A stretch of 60,917 bases of DNA, taken from Candidatus Fusicatenibacter intestinigallinarum (GTDB lineage Bacteria > Bacillota > Clostridia > Lachnospirales > Lachnospiraceae). Below the pieces are notes generated by a model. The model saw only the letters and a list, made by a program, of their open reading frames with translations, ran no database searches and had not been told where the DNA came from. Location: assembly GCA_019119555.1 (NCBI GenBank), contig DWWU01000011.1, positions 1-60,917 of the forward strand, in the 5' to 3' direction. This document shows positions 60,534 through 60,917 of this stretch, in pieces; position 1 is the first letter of the stretch, and every line of letters starts with the position of its first letter. Both the position numbers and the translations under genes were made by a program.

Positions 60534-60562
60534 TTGACAAACAAATGTATTTTTGATACAAT
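60534..60562 (+). promoter_or_regulatory. Strong promoter of an unassigned transcript
   Basis: TTGACA (60534-60539), 17 bp, TACAAT (60557-60562). The roughly 250 bp that follow contain only a 77-residue frame (60599-60832, ending QLKYVQGRGYREIGSPNQGQ and M) with a poor ribosome site. The RGYREIG piece recalls helix-turn-helix ends of recombinases or transposases, but it is too short to call. Either an RNA or a remnant gene is transcribed. Confidence 0.6.
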
Positions 60563-60817
60563 ACGGAAATGTAACAAAACATCTGCTGAAGATACAACAT
60601 GTTCACGTGCAGTCAATTCATTATTCAGGCAGACGAAAATCCCTCCGGCGCAGACCGGGAAACTGCAGACACAGGATTTCGGATACGTGGAAGGGTTCAG
60701 AAGAAAATAGTGAATCATGACTTGCGGCAGAAAGCATGGCCGGACTGCCGCGGTGAATTTCGTCGGCAGTTAAAGTATGTGCAAGGAAGGGGCTATCGGG
60801 AAATAGGTAGTCCAAAT

Positions 60818-60857
60818 CAGGGGCAGATGTGACTCATACGAGTCACATCTGCCCCTG
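60818..60857. repeat. Perfect 18-bp inverted repeat
   Basis: CAGGGGCAGATGTGACTC-atac-GAGTCACATCTGCCCCTG has no mismatch. It is not followed by a U-run, so it is not a typical terminator; it could be the terminal hairpin of a repeat or mobile element. Confidence 0.8.
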
Positions 60858-60869
60858 AACTTTATCCTC

Positions 60870-60895
60870 TAAAAAGAGAAAAAGATGGCTAACGA
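60870..60895 (-). terminator. Leftward terminator of a gene beyond the right edge
   Basis: On the minus strand AAGATGG-loop-CCATCTT is followed by TTTCTCTTTTT. Confidence 0.55.
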
Positions 60896-60917
60896 CAACC
60901 ATCTTCCTCTCCGTTCC

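Noticed and set aside
60599-60832. 77-codon gene after the strong promoter
   Set aside because: Poor ribosome site, no recognisable fold, and its end runs into a perfect inverted repeat; kept only as part of an unassigned transcript.

Overview
The window looks like chromosomal DNA of a Gram-positive, endospore-lineage Clostridia species, most likely a gut Lachnospiraceae. This is inferred from spoVG, the CIRCE-hrcA-grpE-dnaK-dnaJ order, paired glgC/glgD, DnaD/DnaI-type replication genes, AGGAGG-type ribosome sites, TTGACA/TATAAT promoters and medium GC content. No species can be fixed from the sequence alone. No tRNA, rRNA, CRISPR array or intact transposase was seen.

Layout. 0-5 kb: an ABC exporter, a phage-tail remnant with a hicAB toxin-antitoxin pair bracketed by a 90-bp direct repeat, a Gly/Pro-rich membrane protein and a broken glycosidase. 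5-12 kb: two ABC exporter half-transporters (the second with an in-frame amber stop), a padR-DUF2812 operon with two palindromic operators, and an MFS permease. 12-20 kb: a secreted protein/ECF sigma/anti-sigma operon, a moxR-DUF58-DUF4129 operon, and a DUF1538 membrane protein with a tandem PII-like partner behind a structured leader. 20-27 kb: carbohydrate genes (GH2, GH43, AraC) among debris of a solute-binding protein and a GH35 enzyme. 27-33 kb: prs, a dnaI-like gene, a dnaD-like gene, a cluster of perfect DnaA boxes, and murC. 33-40 kb: glgC-glgD, spoVG, an rRNA m5C methyltransferase and a secreted 3D-domain cell-wall protein. 40-46 kb: two near-identical small HTH regulators around an orphan gene, then the hrcA heat-shock operon. 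46-52 kb: TrkA/TrkH potassium uptake divergent from kdpDE. 52-61 kb: a sirohaem reductase, prmA-rsmE-cysteine desulfurase-thiI, an HPr-like protein without the phospho-histidine, and mtaB.

The most striking feature is not a gene. More than 30 copies of a modular, hairpin-forming repeat, here called RPT, are spread through almost every intergenic gap. A full copy is about 130 bp and has three hairpins: module A, a palindrome GTAACAGTTCAGCC/GGCTGAACTGTTAC; module B, GGCATCCGGCC...GGCCGGATGCC; and module C, GGTCTGTGCA-loop-TGCACAGACC, which ends in a half copy of A. Copies occur whole, as single modules, in both orientations and nested inside each other. They often abut or overlap stop codons, and they explain several false N-terminal extensions of open reading frames. 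RPT looks like a non-autonomous REP/MITE-type element that is mobilised in trans.

Functionally the window mixes core housekeeping (translation and tRNA/rRNA modification, replication loading, cell wall, glycogen, chaperones, K+ homeostasis) with eroding accessory genes (toxin-antitoxin, exporters, polysaccharide use). RPT copies are common at the eroded junctions.
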